NCBI RefSeq assembly: GCF_007004655.1
Contig: NZ_ML660104.1
Coordinates: forward strand, 1-64,000
Length of the DNA: 64,000 bases
Source: Exilibacterium tricleocarpae
GTDB lineage: Bacteria; Pseudomonadota; Gammaproteobacteria; Pseudomonadales; Cellvibrionaceae
Direction of reading: 5' to 3'
The translations under genes were made by a program, and so were the position numbers. This document shows positions 36,491 through 46,566 of this stretch, one piece after another; the stretch's first letter is position 1; every line of letters starts with the position of its first letter. The notes under the pieces were generated by a model that worked only from the letters and a program-made list of their open reading frames with translations, did not search any database and was not told the DNA's origin.

Positions 36491-38299
36491 ATGGGTAAGC
36501 TGGCAAAACCACTGTGTTGTTTTTTACTGTGTATCACTGCTGCCACTGCGTCTGCCGACCTCTCCCGCCTCGCCACCGAGGTCGCCGCCATCAAAAGCGG
36601 CAACGCTTTTAAACATCCTGACGAGCGTTTAACGGCGCTGTTGGACCTGGTCTACGACTATCAAATGACCGAGTTCCCCGAGCAGGCCACCCGCCACGGC
36701 TACCCGGGCCAAAACCACCGCTGGACCGACTACTCGCTGGCGGCGATCGAACGGCGCCAGCGGGAGGTGCGTGAACTGTTGGCCCTGCTCGAGCGCATTC
36801 CGATGGCACAACTGAGCCCGGCGGCGCAGTTGGACTACCAGTTATTGCAAAACGAACTGGAGATGAATGTCGCAGCTCAGGCTTTTCCCGATCACCTGCT
36901 GCCGCTGAACCAAATGGGCGGCGTACAGCAGCTGGTGGCGCAGGTGTTGGGTTACACCGCCCCGCAAAGCGAGCGCGATTACGAGGATATGCTGAGCCGC
37001 CTGCAGCGGGTGCCCGAACTGGTCGACCAACATCTGGCACTGCTGCGGCGGGGCTTGCAGGAAGGTATCACGCCACCGAAGATAACCTTGCGCGATGTGC
37101 CGCAGCAGGTGCGCAACCTGTTGGTGAAGGAGCCGCTGAACAGCCCGCTGCTGGCCGCCTTCAAGCAGTACCCCCAGGGTATGTCGGCGCGGCAACAGCG
37201 GCAACTGACAGAAAAGGCCCGCCGCGCTTTTGCCGAGCAGGTGACCCCGGCCTATGAAAAACTGCTGCAATTCCTGGAGGACGAGTACCTTCCGGGCGCG
37301 CGGGAGCCGGTGGGTCTGTCGGCCCTGCCGAACGGCACCCGGTGGTACGCGCATCGGGCTGCGCGCTCCACCACCACCGAGCTGACACCGCAGCAGATCC
37401 ACGCTAAGGGTTTGCAGGAAGTTAAGCGCATACGCCGGGCCATGGACGAGATTATCAAACAGACCGGGTTCCGGGGCGACTTTGCCGCTTTTGCGCGTTT
37501 TTTGCGCACCGATCCCCAGTTCTACTACGATAGCAAGGAAGAGTTGCTTCGCAGTTACCGCGATATCTCCAAACGCGCCGACCCGGAACTGGTGAAGCTG
37601 TTTGGCGTGCTGCCCCGGCTGCCCTACGGGGTGGAGCCGATTCCTGCCTATGCGGAGAAATCCCAGACTACGGCGTACTATCGCCCCGGCTCGCCCGAGG
37701 CTGGGCGCGCCGGCGTTTTCTTCGCCAATACCTATAACCTGAAGAGCCGGCCCAAATGGGAAATGGAGGCGCTGAGCCTGCATGAGGCGGTGCCCGGCCA
37801 TCACCTGCAGATCGCCCTGGCCCAGGAGCAGCAGGGTATGCACCCCTGGCGGCGGCAGTTGCTGCATATCACTGCTTATGTGGAAGGGTGGGGGCTCTAC
37901 TCCGAGAGCCTCGGCGAGGATATGGGGTTTTATCGCGATCCCTACAGCAAGTTCGGCCAGCTCACCTACGAGATGTGGCGTGCCATCCGCCTGGTGGTGG
38001 ATACCGGCATGCACCAACTGGGCTGGAGCCGCCAGCGGGCAATCGACTTTTTTATCGCCAACAGCGCCAAGACCGAACACGATATCGCCGTGGAGATCGA
38101 TCGCTATATCGTCTGGCCGGGCCAGGCATTGGCTTACAAAATAGGCGAATTGAAGATTAAGGAATTGCGCGAATACGCCCAGGGTGAATTGGGTGAGGCC
38201 TTTGACATTCGGGCATTTCACGACCTTGTGCTGGAGTCGGGACCGGTGCCGTTGAGTATTCTCGAAGCGCGTGTCAGGGCCTGGGTGGCGTCCGGTTAG
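36491..38299 (+). CDS. DUF885-family secreted protein, putative metallopeptidase
   Basis: 602 residues. A signal peptide (FLLCITAATASA) comes first, so it is periplasmic or exported. The C-terminal half holds LHEAVPGHHLQIALAQEQ, the HExxxGHH-like motif of the DUF885 family thought to bind zinc, followed by AYVEGWGLYSESLGEDMGF. The length is normal for the family. GGGGA lies nine bases before the ATG. It follows asnS by 63 bases on the same strand, but no functional link is evident. Confidence 0.92.
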   Translation: MGKLAKPLCCFLLCITAATASADLSRLATEVAAIKSGNAFKHPDERLTALLDLVYDYQMTEFPEQATRHGYPGQNHRWTDYSLAAIERRQREVRELLALLERIPMAQLSPAAQLDYQLLQNELEMNVAAQAFPDHLLPLNQMGGVQQLVAQVLGYTAPQSERDYEDMLSRLQRVPELVDQHLALLRRGLQEGITPPKITLRDVPQQVRNLLVKEPLNSPLLAAFKQYPQGMSARQQRQLTEKARRAFAEQVTPAYEKLLQFLEDEYLPGAREPVGLSALPNGTRWYAHRAARSTTTELTPQQIHAKGLQEVKRIRRAMDEIIKQTGFRGDFAAFARFLRTDPQFYYDSKEELLRSYRDISKRADPELVKLFGVLPRLPYGVEPIPAYAEKSQTTAYYRPGSPEAGRAGVFFANTYNLKSRPKWEMEALSLHEAVPGHHLQIALAQEQQGMHPWRRQLLHITAYVEGWGLYSESLGEDMGFYRDPYSKFGQLTYEMWRAIRLVVDTGMHQLGWSRQRAIDFFIANSAKTEHDIAVEIDRYIVWPGQALAYKIGELKIKELREYAQGELGEAFDIRAFHDLVLESGPVPLSILEARVRAWVASG

Positions 38300-38392
38300 G
38301 CGCGATTACCGCCTTCGGCCCGTTCCCTGTGTTCCTGGTCGCTTGTCCTTGTTGCCCCGCCCGTCTCATAGTGCCGCGGACCGGGGTATCGC

Positions 38393-39148
38393 TCAGGCCC
38401 GGGCGGCACAGGGGTTGGCAAACTCGGGTCTTTGATACAGCGATCTGTTGATCTCGAAAAACAGCTCCCCGACGCCGTCTCTCAGGTAGCGCAGCGCATT
38501 ATCCCTGTGAATAAGGTAAGGCGCGCGCGGACCCTGGTAATCGATGGTTTTCCCTACCCGTTCGAAGTGAATACCAAACTGGCGCAGTTGCTGTGCTAGT
38601 TGGGGGTCCAGCATGGCCACGCCGTAGTCTGCGTCGCTGGCCATCAGCATCGACAGGGCAGCGAGCAACAGGCTGACCGGGATAACCGGAAAGCGGCCCC
38701 GCCGCTGTCGCTGCTCGAGCGTCTGCTGCGGCAGGTTGATTTCCCGGCCTTGATCGCTGTGGCGGCGTCGCAGGCCGGCGACAACGGCAAGCCGGGAAAA
38801 CTCTGCTACCTGTCCGGGTAAAAATTCATCGGGGTCAAAGCGGTGCCGGTCCAGGGCCGCGGCACAGTGACGTTCGAAAGGCAGCGGCAGTTCCGGTGCC
38901 AGCGGGTTTGCCTCTACCAACCTGACGCAACCGACCGGATGCTGGCTGCCTTTGTGGATCAGCAGGCTGTGGCGGGAATGGTTGTCATACTCATCCCTTT
39001 CCCTGCCGTCGGGGCAGTTTTCCTCGGCTTCATACCCGAATTCCCGGCAGTACACCTGGTAGCGAATCCTGAACGCCTGTTCCTGCGAGTCCCGGCTGTC
39101 GGCCTTACAGACATCGAAATAACGTTGGAAATGTTGGGCGGGGTTCAT
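38393..39148 (-). CDS. PEP-CTERM/exosortase-associated acyltransferase-like protein (LuxI-related fold)
   Basis: 251 residues from the ATG at 39148. The N-terminal pattern EQAFRIRYQVYCREFGYE and HSLLIHKGSQHPVGCVRLV resembles the acyltransferase group found with PEP-CTERM/exosortase loci, distantly related to autoinducer synthases and GNATs. No exosortase or PEP-CTERM protein is in the window, so it is an orphan here. It may make an N-acyl product from acyl carrier protein or acyl-CoA. A link to the LuxR-type regulators 30 kb away is speculative. Confidence 0.78.
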   Translation of the reverse strand: MNPAQHFQRYFDVCKADSRDSQEQAFRIRYQVYCREFGYEAEENCPDGRERDEYDNHSRHSLLIHKGSQHPVGCVRLVEANPLAPELPLPFERHCAAALDRHRFDPDEFLPGQVAEFSRLAVVAGLRRRHSDQGREINLPQQTLEQRQRRGRFPVIPVSLLLAALSMLMASDADYGVAMLDPQLAQQLRQFGIHFERVGKTIDYQGPRAPYLIHRDNALRYLRDGVGELFFEINRSLYQRPEFANPCAARA

Positions 39149-39274
39149 CGATTCATTTACCTGTTGGCGTTGCGGACCTTGTGATGCAGAGTTTTTCCAC
39201 CGCCATTCATTGAAAGTAAGATGTCGCTGATCGTGTTGATACACACACCCGGTTATGTTAACAGTGATTACCAA

Positions 39275-40026
39275 ATAGCGGCAGGTGAATAATTCACAAA
39301 GGGTCAGGGGCGCAATTACGATTTATCCGTTGACACCGACGCAGTCGTTGTTTTCGACAGCGGCTGGCGCAACCGGCCCGAGACTCCGGCTTGCCTCCCG
39401 GGACAGCCACTCGGCCAGTGTGGCGTCGTGGCTTATCGATGCACCCGGACGCTGTTTTGAGATGGGTCCGGGAAGTGTATCTGCAGCCGTCCGCAGCGGC
39501 CGGATCGCACGGCGCACAGGGCGTTTTCGCGCCGAAAAGATTTCGCCAAATGGTTATTCAGGTTCGCGTCTTTATGGTTTAATGGCCGCTTCCGGCTGCG
39601 GACACGCCGGTAAATGGGGGGTTAATCTTTGATTGGACGGCTGTTTTTGAGGAGCGGTTGAAGGGCGGTATTGTGTGGCCGACACCTGTTACCGGCTCTA
39701 ACTAACCTGCTACCGACCTTCACAAAAAAGTAAAAAATAATGCAAATGTATCTATTTCATCGCGCCGTTCTTTTTCTGGTTTACTATTAGACGTTTCTGA
39801 CTCTGGTTGCAATGGCACGTATCTTGGTTATATGCTTTTTCCCGCCAGCCAGTGTTGGCTGGCCGCGCTTACCCGCGTTGCCGCCAGTGGCGGGTCTTGA
39901 TGTTGCCGGGGTTCGCACGTTGTTAGCATTCTCCTCTGTGATATTGTTCCCCTCAGCACTTTTCTCTTCAGCTCCCTTATCTCCAGCGCCTTATCCCGCG
40001 ACACCTTGCCCGGAACCGCGGCGACC
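39275..40026. other. Gap of about 750 bases before the GGDEF/EAL gene
   Basis: No supported gene. The stretch 39721-39790 is AT-rich (AAAAAAGTAAAAAATAATG) and is the likeliest place for the promoter of the GGDEF/EAL operon. Nothing else was recognised. Confidence 0.45.
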
Positions 40027-42924
40027 ATGAAAAAAAGTTTTCTAAGCCTCAAGTGGCAAGCCGTCCTGAGTGTCAGCTTTATTCTGGTATTGGGGGTGGG
40101 GCTGATCACCTATTTTGGCAAGAACAACCTCGAGCAGACCTATGTCAACCAGCGGGACCGGGTTTTTCAGGACCGGCAAAAGGCGGTAGCCGGCGCGCTG
40201 CAAGCGATGCAGTTGCAACTGTTGCAGTTGGCGGGCCATATGCAAGGGCTGGCCGGGGCGACTGAGGAGGGTGTCGGTTCGGCAGATGCGCTGCGCCGCA
40301 CGCTGGAGTACAACTGGGATCAGTTGAACTTCGAGTGGGATGTCGATGCGATGGTTCTTTACAATACGGTCGGTAGTGTGATCGATGCCTGGGGCGGCGG
40401 CGTGCCGGCCCAGGCATTGTCGGCTCAATGGGTCGCCGAAGCCAATCGCGTGGAGGCCCCGGTGACCGAGATCTGGTGCGATAGGTCTTGTTGGCAAACG
40501 GTTAGCGTGCCGGTATTTCTCAACACCTCGACCGTGGGTGTGTTATCGCTAACCCGGTCCCTGGCGGGCGCCGTATTACAGTTTCACGATGCGACGCTGG
40601 CCGATGTGGGCATCCTGGTGCCGCGCCGCGCCGGCGCTGCTGAACCCCTGGAAAGCATGTGGCCGCTCGGGCACTGGCAACACGACCTGGTTGCGCTGAC
40701 CGGGGCCCCCTTGACCTACAACGTACTCGAACAGATGTCATCCGGTCTGCCCATCGCCGAGTTGGCGCGCGCCCGGGCGATCCAGGTCTGGGAAAATCGG
40801 CATTACGAGATCAGTTTGATTCCATTGGGCCAAACCAGCGACGCCAAGGGTGCGCGCATGGTGGTGTTGGAAGACGTGAGCGCTGATGTTGGGCGCCTGC
40901 AGTCGACGCTCGCCGGTTTTTTCCTCGCCGCCATTGCTATTTTGCTGCTGGCCGAAGCGGTGTTGTTATGGTTGCTGTGGCTGCCCATGGTGCGTTTGCA
41001 GGTGGTTGCCAAGGCGCTGCCGCTGCTGGCGCAGAGCAACAGGGACATGACCCTGAACCTAACCCAGCTGCGGGGGCCGAGGCTGATTCGCAATGAGATC
41101 CACGATTTGTTTGATGCCGCTATTCTGCTCTCGCGCAAGCTGGAGCGGCTTGATTTAACGGTCAAGTCGAGAACCAAGGGATTGAAGCGTCGCAGTCGCG
41201 AACTGCTGGAAGAGCGCAATTTTGTTACCACCCTGCTCAACAATGTGCATGTGGTCATTCTCACCCAGGATCGCCACCGGCGCCTGCGGCTGTTGAACAC
41301 GGAAGGCCAGCGATTGACCGGTGTGGCAAAAAATGGCCTGCAACACGTGCGGTTTACAGACTATATAGAGGATGATCAAAGGGGCGAGATCGAGCGCGGT
41401 ATCGAGGCCCTGTTTGCGGGCACAGCGTCGCAATTTCACCATGAGAGCGACTTTATCAGTGATTCGGGCAAGCGCCTGCATATGGATTGGTACCATTCGC
41501 ACCTGCCCAACACCAACGCCGAAGACAGCCTGGTGCTGTCTGTCGGCCTGGACCTGACTGCCCGCAAAATTGCCGAACGCAACCTCGCCTGGCTGGCCGA
41601 TCACGACCCGCTCACCGAGCTTTTCAACCGCCGGCGGTTCCAGACTGAGTTTGCCCAGGCGTTGAAGAAATACGACCGCTTCAAGCAGCCGGGTGCGCTG
41701 GTGTTTTTCGATGTCGATCAATTCAAGACGGTCAACGATGCCAGCGGCCACCCGGCCGGCGACCGCCTGTTGTGTGAGATCGCGGTGAAGCTGGCCCATG
41801 CGGTGCGCGATACCGATACGCTGGCGCGCTTGGGCGGAGATGAATTCGCGGTGTTGATGGAGCAGACCAATCGCGACGGCGCCATTGCCCTGGCGAATAA
41901 ACTGTGCGAGTTGATCAGCGACACCGAGGTGATCGGCAACAAAACACTGCACCGCATAACCATCAGTGTGGGTATCGCCCTGTATCCGGAACATGGCGAA
42001 TCTGTGGACGAGTTAATGGCCAATGCCGATTTTGCCATGTATAAATCCAAGGCTGAGAGCAATGCCCGGAGCAACTGGCATCTCTACTCGGCTGATGCGC
42101 CGGAAAGGTATGAATTGCAGAAACGGGTAGACTGGAAGGCCCGCATCAAGGACGCGCTCGACGACGGACGATTGCTGTTGCACTACCAGCCGATTTTGGA
42201 TGTGAGCGGCAATTGTATTTCTCACTACGAGTCCCTGGTGCGCATGGTTGACGAACGCGGTGAATTGGTACCGCCCGGTATGTTTATCCAGATTGCCGAG
42301 AAAACCGGGCTGATTCATGAGATTGACCGCTACGTGGTCAATATGGCCGTGGCTGCCCTGGACAGCTTCCGCCGCCAGGGCAGGGATATAACATTGTCGG
42401 TGAACCTGTCGGCCAAGGCGATTGCCAACAGTGATTTTGTCGCCACGATCGAGGGACTGGTGAAAGCGTACAACATAGACCGTTCGCACCTTATATTCGA
42501 ACTCACCGAGACCTCGGCGGTGGAGGATATAGTGACGGCGGCGGAGGTTATCGGGCGCTGTTGTAAGCTCGGTTACAAATTTGCCCTCGATGATTTTGGA
42601 GTCGGCTTCGCCTCCTGGTTCTACCTGCGGCGACTGCCGGTGGACTATGTGAAAATTGACGGGTCTTTTGTGCGCCATCTGGCAAAAAACTTTGAAGATC
42701 GTTTATTCGTCAAGGCGATTAACGATGTGGCGCAGGGATTGGGTAAGAAGACCATTGCCGAATTTGTGGAAGATGAAATAGCTTTGGAACTGTTGACGAA
42801 ATTTGGTGTGGACTACGCCCAGGGTTATTTCATCGGCAAACCCCAGCCGTCGCTCTTGCCGAGCGATCAGAAGCTTGCCGGTATCGCGCCTGCCGAAGTG
42901 ATGACAGAGTTAAATACCCAGTAG
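40027..42924 (+). CDS. Membrane GGDEF/EAL protein with periplasmic sensor and PAS domain
   Basis: 965 residues from the ATG at 40027. A membrane helix (~12-32), a periplasmic sensor of ~250 residues and a second helix (~295-320) lead to a PAS-like domain (~405-520). The GGDEF domain has an intact LARLGGDEFAVLM and an RDTD inhibitory I-site five residues before it. The EAL domain has ESLVRM in place of EAL, but the metal-site blocks SVNLSA, FELTET, DDFGVGFASW and YVKIDGSF are kept. It can plausibly both make and break cyclic di-GMP. It is first in an operon with a phosphate-binding-like protein and a porin, which suggests periplasmic sensing. Confidence 0.95.
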   Translation: MKKSFLSLKWQAVLSVSFILVLGVGLITYFGKNNLEQTYVNQRDRVFQDRQKAVAGALQAMQLQLLQLAGHMQGLAGATEEGVGSADALRRTLEYNWDQLNFEWDVDAMVLYNTVGSVIDAWGGGVPAQALSAQWVAEANRVEAPVTEIWCDRSCWQTVSVPVFLNTSTVGVLSLTRSLAGAVLQFHDATLADVGILVPRRAGAAEPLESMWPLGHWQHDLVALTGAPLTYNVLEQMSSGLPIAELARARAIQVWENRHYEISLIPLGQTSDAKGARMVVLEDVSADVGRLQSTLAGFFLAAIAILLLAEAVLLWLLWLPMVRLQVVAKALPLLAQSNRDMTLNLTQLRGPRLIRNEIHDLFDAAILLSRKLERLDLTVKSRTKGLKRRSRELLEERNFVTTLLNNVHVVILTQDRHRRLRLLNTEGQRLTGVAKNGLQHVRFTDYIEDDQRGEIERGIEALFAGTASQFHHESDFISDSGKRLHMDWYHSHLPNTNAEDSLVLSVGLDLTARKIAERNLAWLADHDPLTELFNRRRFQTEFAQALKKYDRFKQPGALVFFDVDQFKTVNDASGHPAGDRLLCEIAVKLAHAVRDTDTLARLGGDEFAVLMEQTNRDGAIALANKLCELISDTEVIGNKTLHRITISVGIALYPEHGESVDELMANADFAMYKSKAESNARSNWHLYSADAPERYELQKRVDWKARIKDALDDGRLLLHYQPILDVSGNCISHYESLVRMVDERGELVPPGMFIQIAEKTGLIHEIDRYVVNMAVAALDSFRRQGRDITLSVNLSAKAIANSDFVATIEGLVKAYNIDRSHLIFELTETSAVEDIVTAAEVIGRCCKLGYKFALDDFGVGFASWFYLRRLPVDYVKIDGSFVRHLAKNFEDRLFVKAINDVAQGLGKKTIAEFVEDEIALELLTKFGVDYAQGYFIGKPQPSLLPSDQKLAGIAPAEVMTELNTQ

Positions 42925-42933
42925 TTCTTATTT

Positions 42934-43449
42934 ATGAAACCGACGCGGCCTGTTATGCATTCGACCACCGCCCGTTGTCCACTGTGGACGCTCCTTTCAC
43001 TGTGGATTTCCCGTTCACTGTGGCGTTCTTCCCTGTTGTTGTTATGCCTGCTGTCGGCGCCCGCGATGATACAGGCGGTGGAGCCGGTGTCCGATATCCG
43101 CGTGATCGCCCACCGGGATGTGAAAGTGGATTCACTGACCAAAATGAGGCTGCGCTCGATTTTCGGTATGCGAACCCGTACCTGGCCTGAAGGAGAACTT
43201 ATCCAGGTTTTTGTGCTGACTGACGACGACCCGACCCATGTTCAATTCACTAAAGAGGTGCTGCGTACATTTCCCTATAACCTGCGTCGCATATGGGACA
43301 GAAGAGTGTACTCGGGAACCGGACAATCGCCGGTAGTGGTGAATTCCGAGGAGGAAATGCGCGATGTGGTCTCACACACCGAAAACTCGATCGGTTATGT
43401 GCGGGACGAATGGGTCGATGCCAGCGTGAAAATACTGGAACTGAAATGA
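42934..43449 (+). CDS. PstS-like periplasmic substrate-binding protein (short)
   Basis: 171 residues, about half the usual PstS length. The signal peptide ends near SAPAMIQA. The mature part has VIAHRDVKVDSLTKMRLRSI, then FGMRTRTWPEGELIQVFVL and SEEEMRDVVSHTENSIGYV, typical of short phosphate-binding-like proteins encoded beside sensor proteins. The start is 10 bases after the GGDEF/EAL stop. It may present a ligand to the sensor; no pst transport genes are present. Confidence 0.82.
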   Translation: MKPTRPVMHSTTARCPLWTLLSLWISRSLWRSSLLLLCLLSAPAMIQAVEPVSDIRVIAHRDVKVDSLTKMRLRSIFGMRTRTWPEGELIQVFVLTDDDPTHVQFTKEVLRTFPYNLRRIWDRRVYSGTGQSPVVVNSEEEMRDVVSHTENSIGYVRDEWVDASVKILELK

Positions 43450-44651
43450 CTGCGATCAGAACTTTTATAAGTCTTGCTGCGGGTTTCGCTGCAGTTTTGA
43501 TGTTGTGCGGCGCCGGTGTGTGCCGGGCGGGGGGCATCGATCTCCCCGACAACCTGCGCGTCCACGGTTTTGCGGCCCAGGGTTTTGTGCAAAGCGACCA
43601 CAACAACTTTTTTGGGGATAGCGAGGACGGTAGCTGGGATTTTTATGAATTGGGCATCAATGCCCTGTGGCGACCCACCGGCAAGCTGAAACTGGCACTG
43701 CAATTGACTATGCGCGAGGCCGGCGCGACAGATGATGGCGACCTGCGTGTTGATTATGGTTTTGTGGACTATACGTTGTTCAGCACCGATGCCGTCAGCG
43801 GCGGCGTGCGTTTGGGGCGTGTGGTCAACCCGCTTGGTTTTTACAACGATACACGCGATATTGCGGCGACGCGCCCGAGCATCTTTTTACCGCAGTCGAT
43901 CTACTTCGATATTCACCGCAACTTCGCCCTGTCCTCCGACGGTGTTCACTTTTATTACGAGCGCGGCGCCGACTCCGGCGACTACCTGTTTCAATTTGGC
44001 GTGTTTGAGCCGCGCACCCAGGACCCGGATTTCGAGCCCGCTATTTTCCTCGAGGAGGTGCCGGGTAATCTGGAGGGGGCCACCAGTTGGATGGGACGAT
44101 TTGTCTACGAGTACGATTTCGGGCGCGTGCGCCTGGGGCTCACCGCCTCCGAGGTGAATGTCGATTACGAGCCCGGTGGGTTCGATCCGCTGGCGGCGGG
44201 CGAGTTCCACTTTCGACCCCTGATACTCTCAGTGCAGTACAACGCCGAACGATGGGGGCTGACCACGGAAGTGGCTCGCAGAACGTCACAACTGGATGGT
44301 TTCGGCGATTTTGCTGATGCCGAATTTACCGGCACCAACTACTTTATCCAGGGTACTTACCGGCCGCGACCCGGTTGGGAGCTACTGCTGCGCTACGACG
44401 AATTGATCTGGGACAACGACGATAAAAACGGCCGCCGGTTCGAGGCGACCAGGGGGTTGCCCCATTATTCGCGGTTTGCCAAGGACTGGACCATCGGCGT
44501 GCGCTGGGATATCACCCGCCATGTCATGCTGCGGGCCGAGTGGCATCAGGTAGACGGCACCGCCTGGCTGTCCACGCTGGAAAACCCGGTGCCCCGCGAT
44601 ACCCGCAGGCATTGGGACTTGTTTGCCTTTTCTGCCGCCGTCAGGTTCTGA
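43446..44651 (+). CDS. Outer-membrane porin-like protein
   Basis: 401 residues from the ATG at 43446, overlapping the previous stop as ATGA. A signal peptide (LCGAGVCRAGG) is followed by a beta-barrel pattern: LRVHGFAAQGFVQSDHNNF, then many alternating strands, and a C-terminal Phe (FSAAVRF). It probably forms a channel or receptor partner of the periplasmic binding-like protein. The operon of cyclic-di-GMP enzyme, binding protein and porin suggests one sensory unit. Confidence 0.85.
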   Translation: MTAIRTFISLAAGFAAVLMLCGAGVCRAGGIDLPDNLRVHGFAAQGFVQSDHNNFFGDSEDGSWDFYELGINALWRPTGKLKLALQLTMREAGATDDGDLRVDYGFVDYTLFSTDAVSGGVRLGRVVNPLGFYNDTRDIAATRPSIFLPQSIYFDIHRNFALSSDGVHFYYERGADSGDYLFQFGVFEPRTQDPDFEPAIFLEEVPGNLEGATSWMGRFVYEYDFGRVRLGLTASEVNVDYEPGGFDPLAAGEFHFRPLILSVQYNAERWGLTTEVARRTSQLDGFGDFADAEFTGTNYFIQGTYRPRPGWELLLRYDELIWDNDDKNGRRFEATRGLPHYSRFAKDWTIGVRWDITRHVMLRAEWHQVDGTAWLSTLENPVPRDTRRHWDLFAFSAAVRF

Positions 44652-44674
44652 GTGGCCGCGTTTGGGGCTGCTGT

Positions 44675-45328
44675 CTAGGACAGTAACTGATCCAGGTCTT
44701 CCCTCAGTCCATCTATCTGTGTCTGCATGGATGCCAGTCGCTGCTCCAGCAGTTCCAGCCGCTGCGCCGTCTCGCTGGATGGCGACTGCTCGGGTGGAGC
44801 GGCAGGGGTCGCCTCGATCTCACCGCTGAAAAGATGAGCGTAACGCGATTCCCGCCTGCCGGGCTCGCGCGGCAGTTTTGCCACCAGCGCACCGCCACTG
44901 CGGTCCATTAAGCCCTGTAATGTCGCTTCCACTTCCTGCACATCGGCGAAGCGACACAAGCGGTTGGTGCGGGTGCGCAGCTCTCCCGGCGTTTGCGGTC
45001 CTCGCAGCAACAGCACACAGACAATTCCCCGCTCCTGCGGGGTGAACTGCAGTTCGCTGAACTCGGTGTTGCAAAACCGGTGCTGTAGTTTGGTCACCCG
45101 GCTGCCAAAGCCCGACACCTCGGTGACCAGGTGCTTTTTCACCAATTCGTCTACGGTTTGCTGCACGGTGGATTCATCGAGTTCGAGCACCGGCTCGCGA
45201 TTGCTTTTTTGATTGCAGGCACTTACCAGGCCGTTGAGGGAAAGTGGGTATTGGTCGGGGGTGGTACTTTCCTTTTCCAGCAGAGCGCCGATTACCCGTG
45301 TTTCGTAGAGAGTCAGATCTATTGTCAT
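44675..45328 (-). CDS. YceH-like DUF480 protein
   Basis: 217 residues from the ATG at 45328. It begins [20 protein letters not shown] and keeps [20 protein letters not shown] and [17 protein letters not shown], with the two winged-helix units of the DUF480/YceH family. The C-terminus forms a short coiled coil ([20 protein letters not shown]). The family is widespread in Gammaproteobacteria and its role is not settled. It converges on the porin gene. Confidence 0.92.
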   Translation of the reverse strand: MTIDLTLYETRVIGALLEKESTTPDQYPLSLNGLVSACNQKSNREPVLELDESTVQQTVDELVKKHLVTEVSGFGSRVTKLQHRFCNTEFSELQFTPQERGIVCVLLLRGPQTPGELRTRTNRLCRFADVQEVEATLQGLMDRSGGALVAKLPREPGRRESRYAHLFSGEIEATPAAPPEQSPSSETAQRLELLEQRLASMQTQIDGLREDLDQLLS

Positions 45329-45461
45329 AGGCGTTCTTGTCCGCAGAGATACCGCCGCACGGCGCTTTGCCGGTGGCTGTGGTGGTTGCCGCAGGGTAAC
45401 CAATCTGCTTGGCTTTGAAAAGAACCGGCCGCGACTCCCGTGTGAGTGGAGCGCTCGAGTA

Positions 45462-45604
45462 CCGCCACCACCATCACCACCACCACCACCAAAAGTAGGC
45501 GCCCTAGGCGAAAGTAGGCGCCCGAGGCGAAAGTCGGTATCCGAAGCGAAAGTACGCGCCCTGGGCGAAAGTAGGTGACTTCAGCAGAAGTAAGCGCTTG
45601 GAGC
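45462..45604. repeat. CAC microsatellite followed by six 19-bp tandem repeats
   Basis: A CAC/CAT run (45462-45490) is followed by six units of GAAAGTAGGCGCCCGAGGC-like sequence at 45491-45509, 45510-45528, 45529-45547, 45548-45566, 45567-45585 and 45586-45604. The first units are nearly identical and the later ones drift. Related units occur inverted near 48499-48541 and again near 48787-48814. Confidence 0.8.
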
Positions 45605-45627
45605 GGGCGCCGTTGGCGACAGGTGAT

Positions 45628-46566
45628 TTATTGCCCTTGCCCGCAGTCCGCAGCGGTCACCAGCGCGATGCCGCGCAGGAACGCCTGATCGGCAGCCACC
45701 ACCTGCGTGGTAATGCCCAGGTGATCAAGTGCGGTGGTGTAGTGTCGGGTCAGGATATCGCTGCCCACAACGATCACGGCATCCGGATCGGGGTACAGGG
45801 TAAGGGCGGCAGTCAGTTCGTTGCCGATCAGCAGGCCCGATAGATACGGCGACACCGCAGCACCGGGCAACTGGCCGGTCAGGTGGCGGGCGCGGATGGA
45901 AAAAATCTGGTGCAGCAGACCGCCGGCGGATTCCCCGGCGCTAACACCGGCCAGAAAAGCTTCCGGGTCATCGGTGTCGTTCTGGATAATGACGTTGATA
46001 GCGCCCTCTTTCCTGAGCAGGCCATAGAGTTCGCCGGTCATAAAGGTGGCAAAGCTGGTCAGGCGGTCGCTGTCGACCTGCACCCATTTGCTGTGGGTGC
46101 CGGGCAGGCACACCAGGCCGCTGCCGGTTCCCAAGTGGTCAAGGGCGCCAAATGTCTGCACCTCTTCGCCGCGCATAACATCCGGCGCGCCGGAGGGACT
46201 GTAGCCGCTGATGCCGGGCACAATGCGAATATCCGATTCACCGGCCTGGGTGCCCTGTTGGCCGGTGGCCCGGGTCAGCAGGCGCTTGACGTCCGCCAGG
46301 CGGGCCGGGCAGGGAATATAAGGGACCTCCTGCCAGCCGCTGCGACTGCCGATCACGCCGCTCATGTAAACGGGGATATGGGGCGTGGCGGCCAACCAGG
46401 GTCCGCAGTGCTGTTGCAGCACCTCGGCGTGGCGGCGCGCATGTTGTGATACACCGGCGTTGCTGGTGACACTGTCGAGTACCCGCTGATGGTGGTCGAG
46501 CAGATAGGCGCGAAAAGCACTTGAACCCCAATCCACCGCGATCAGCGCGGGGGCGGTCGACTTCAT
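45628..46566 (-). CDS. dgoK: 2-dehydro-3-deoxygalactonokinase
   Basis: 312 residues from the ATG at 46566. It begins IAVDWGSSAFRAYLLDHHQR, the N-terminal signature of DgoK sugar kinases; PGTHSKWVQVD and ISGYSPSGAPDVMRGEE are also typical. It phosphorylates 2-keto-3-deoxy-galactonate for the De Ley-Doudoroff galactose route. The start overlaps the SDR stop as ATGA. The aldolase (dgoA) and dehydratase are not in the window, so they would lie elsewhere or the route may be shared with another sugar acid. Confidence 0.93.
   Translation of the reverse strand: MKSTAPALIAVDWGSSAFRAYLLDHHQRVLDSVTSNAGVSQHARRHAEVLQQHCGPWLAATPHIPVYMSGVIGSRSGWQEVPYIPCPARLADVKRLLTRATGQQGTQAGESDIRIVPGISGYSPSGAPDVMRGEEVQTFGALDHLGTGSGLVCLPGTHSKWVQVDSDRLTSFATFMTGELYGLLRKEGAINVIIQNDTDDPEAFLAGVSAGESAGGLLHQIFSIRARHLTGQLPGAAVSPYLSGLLIGNELTAALTLYPDPDAVIVVGSDILTRHYTTALDHLGITTQVVAADQAFLRGIALVTAADCGQGQ

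Noticed and set aside
43293-43445. 51-residue extension upstream of the porin
   Set aside because: It overlaps the PstS-like gene in another frame; the signal peptide begins at the ATG at 43446.
45491-45604. CRISPR array
   Set aside because: The 19-bp units are directly joined with no spacers, so this is a plain tandem repeat.
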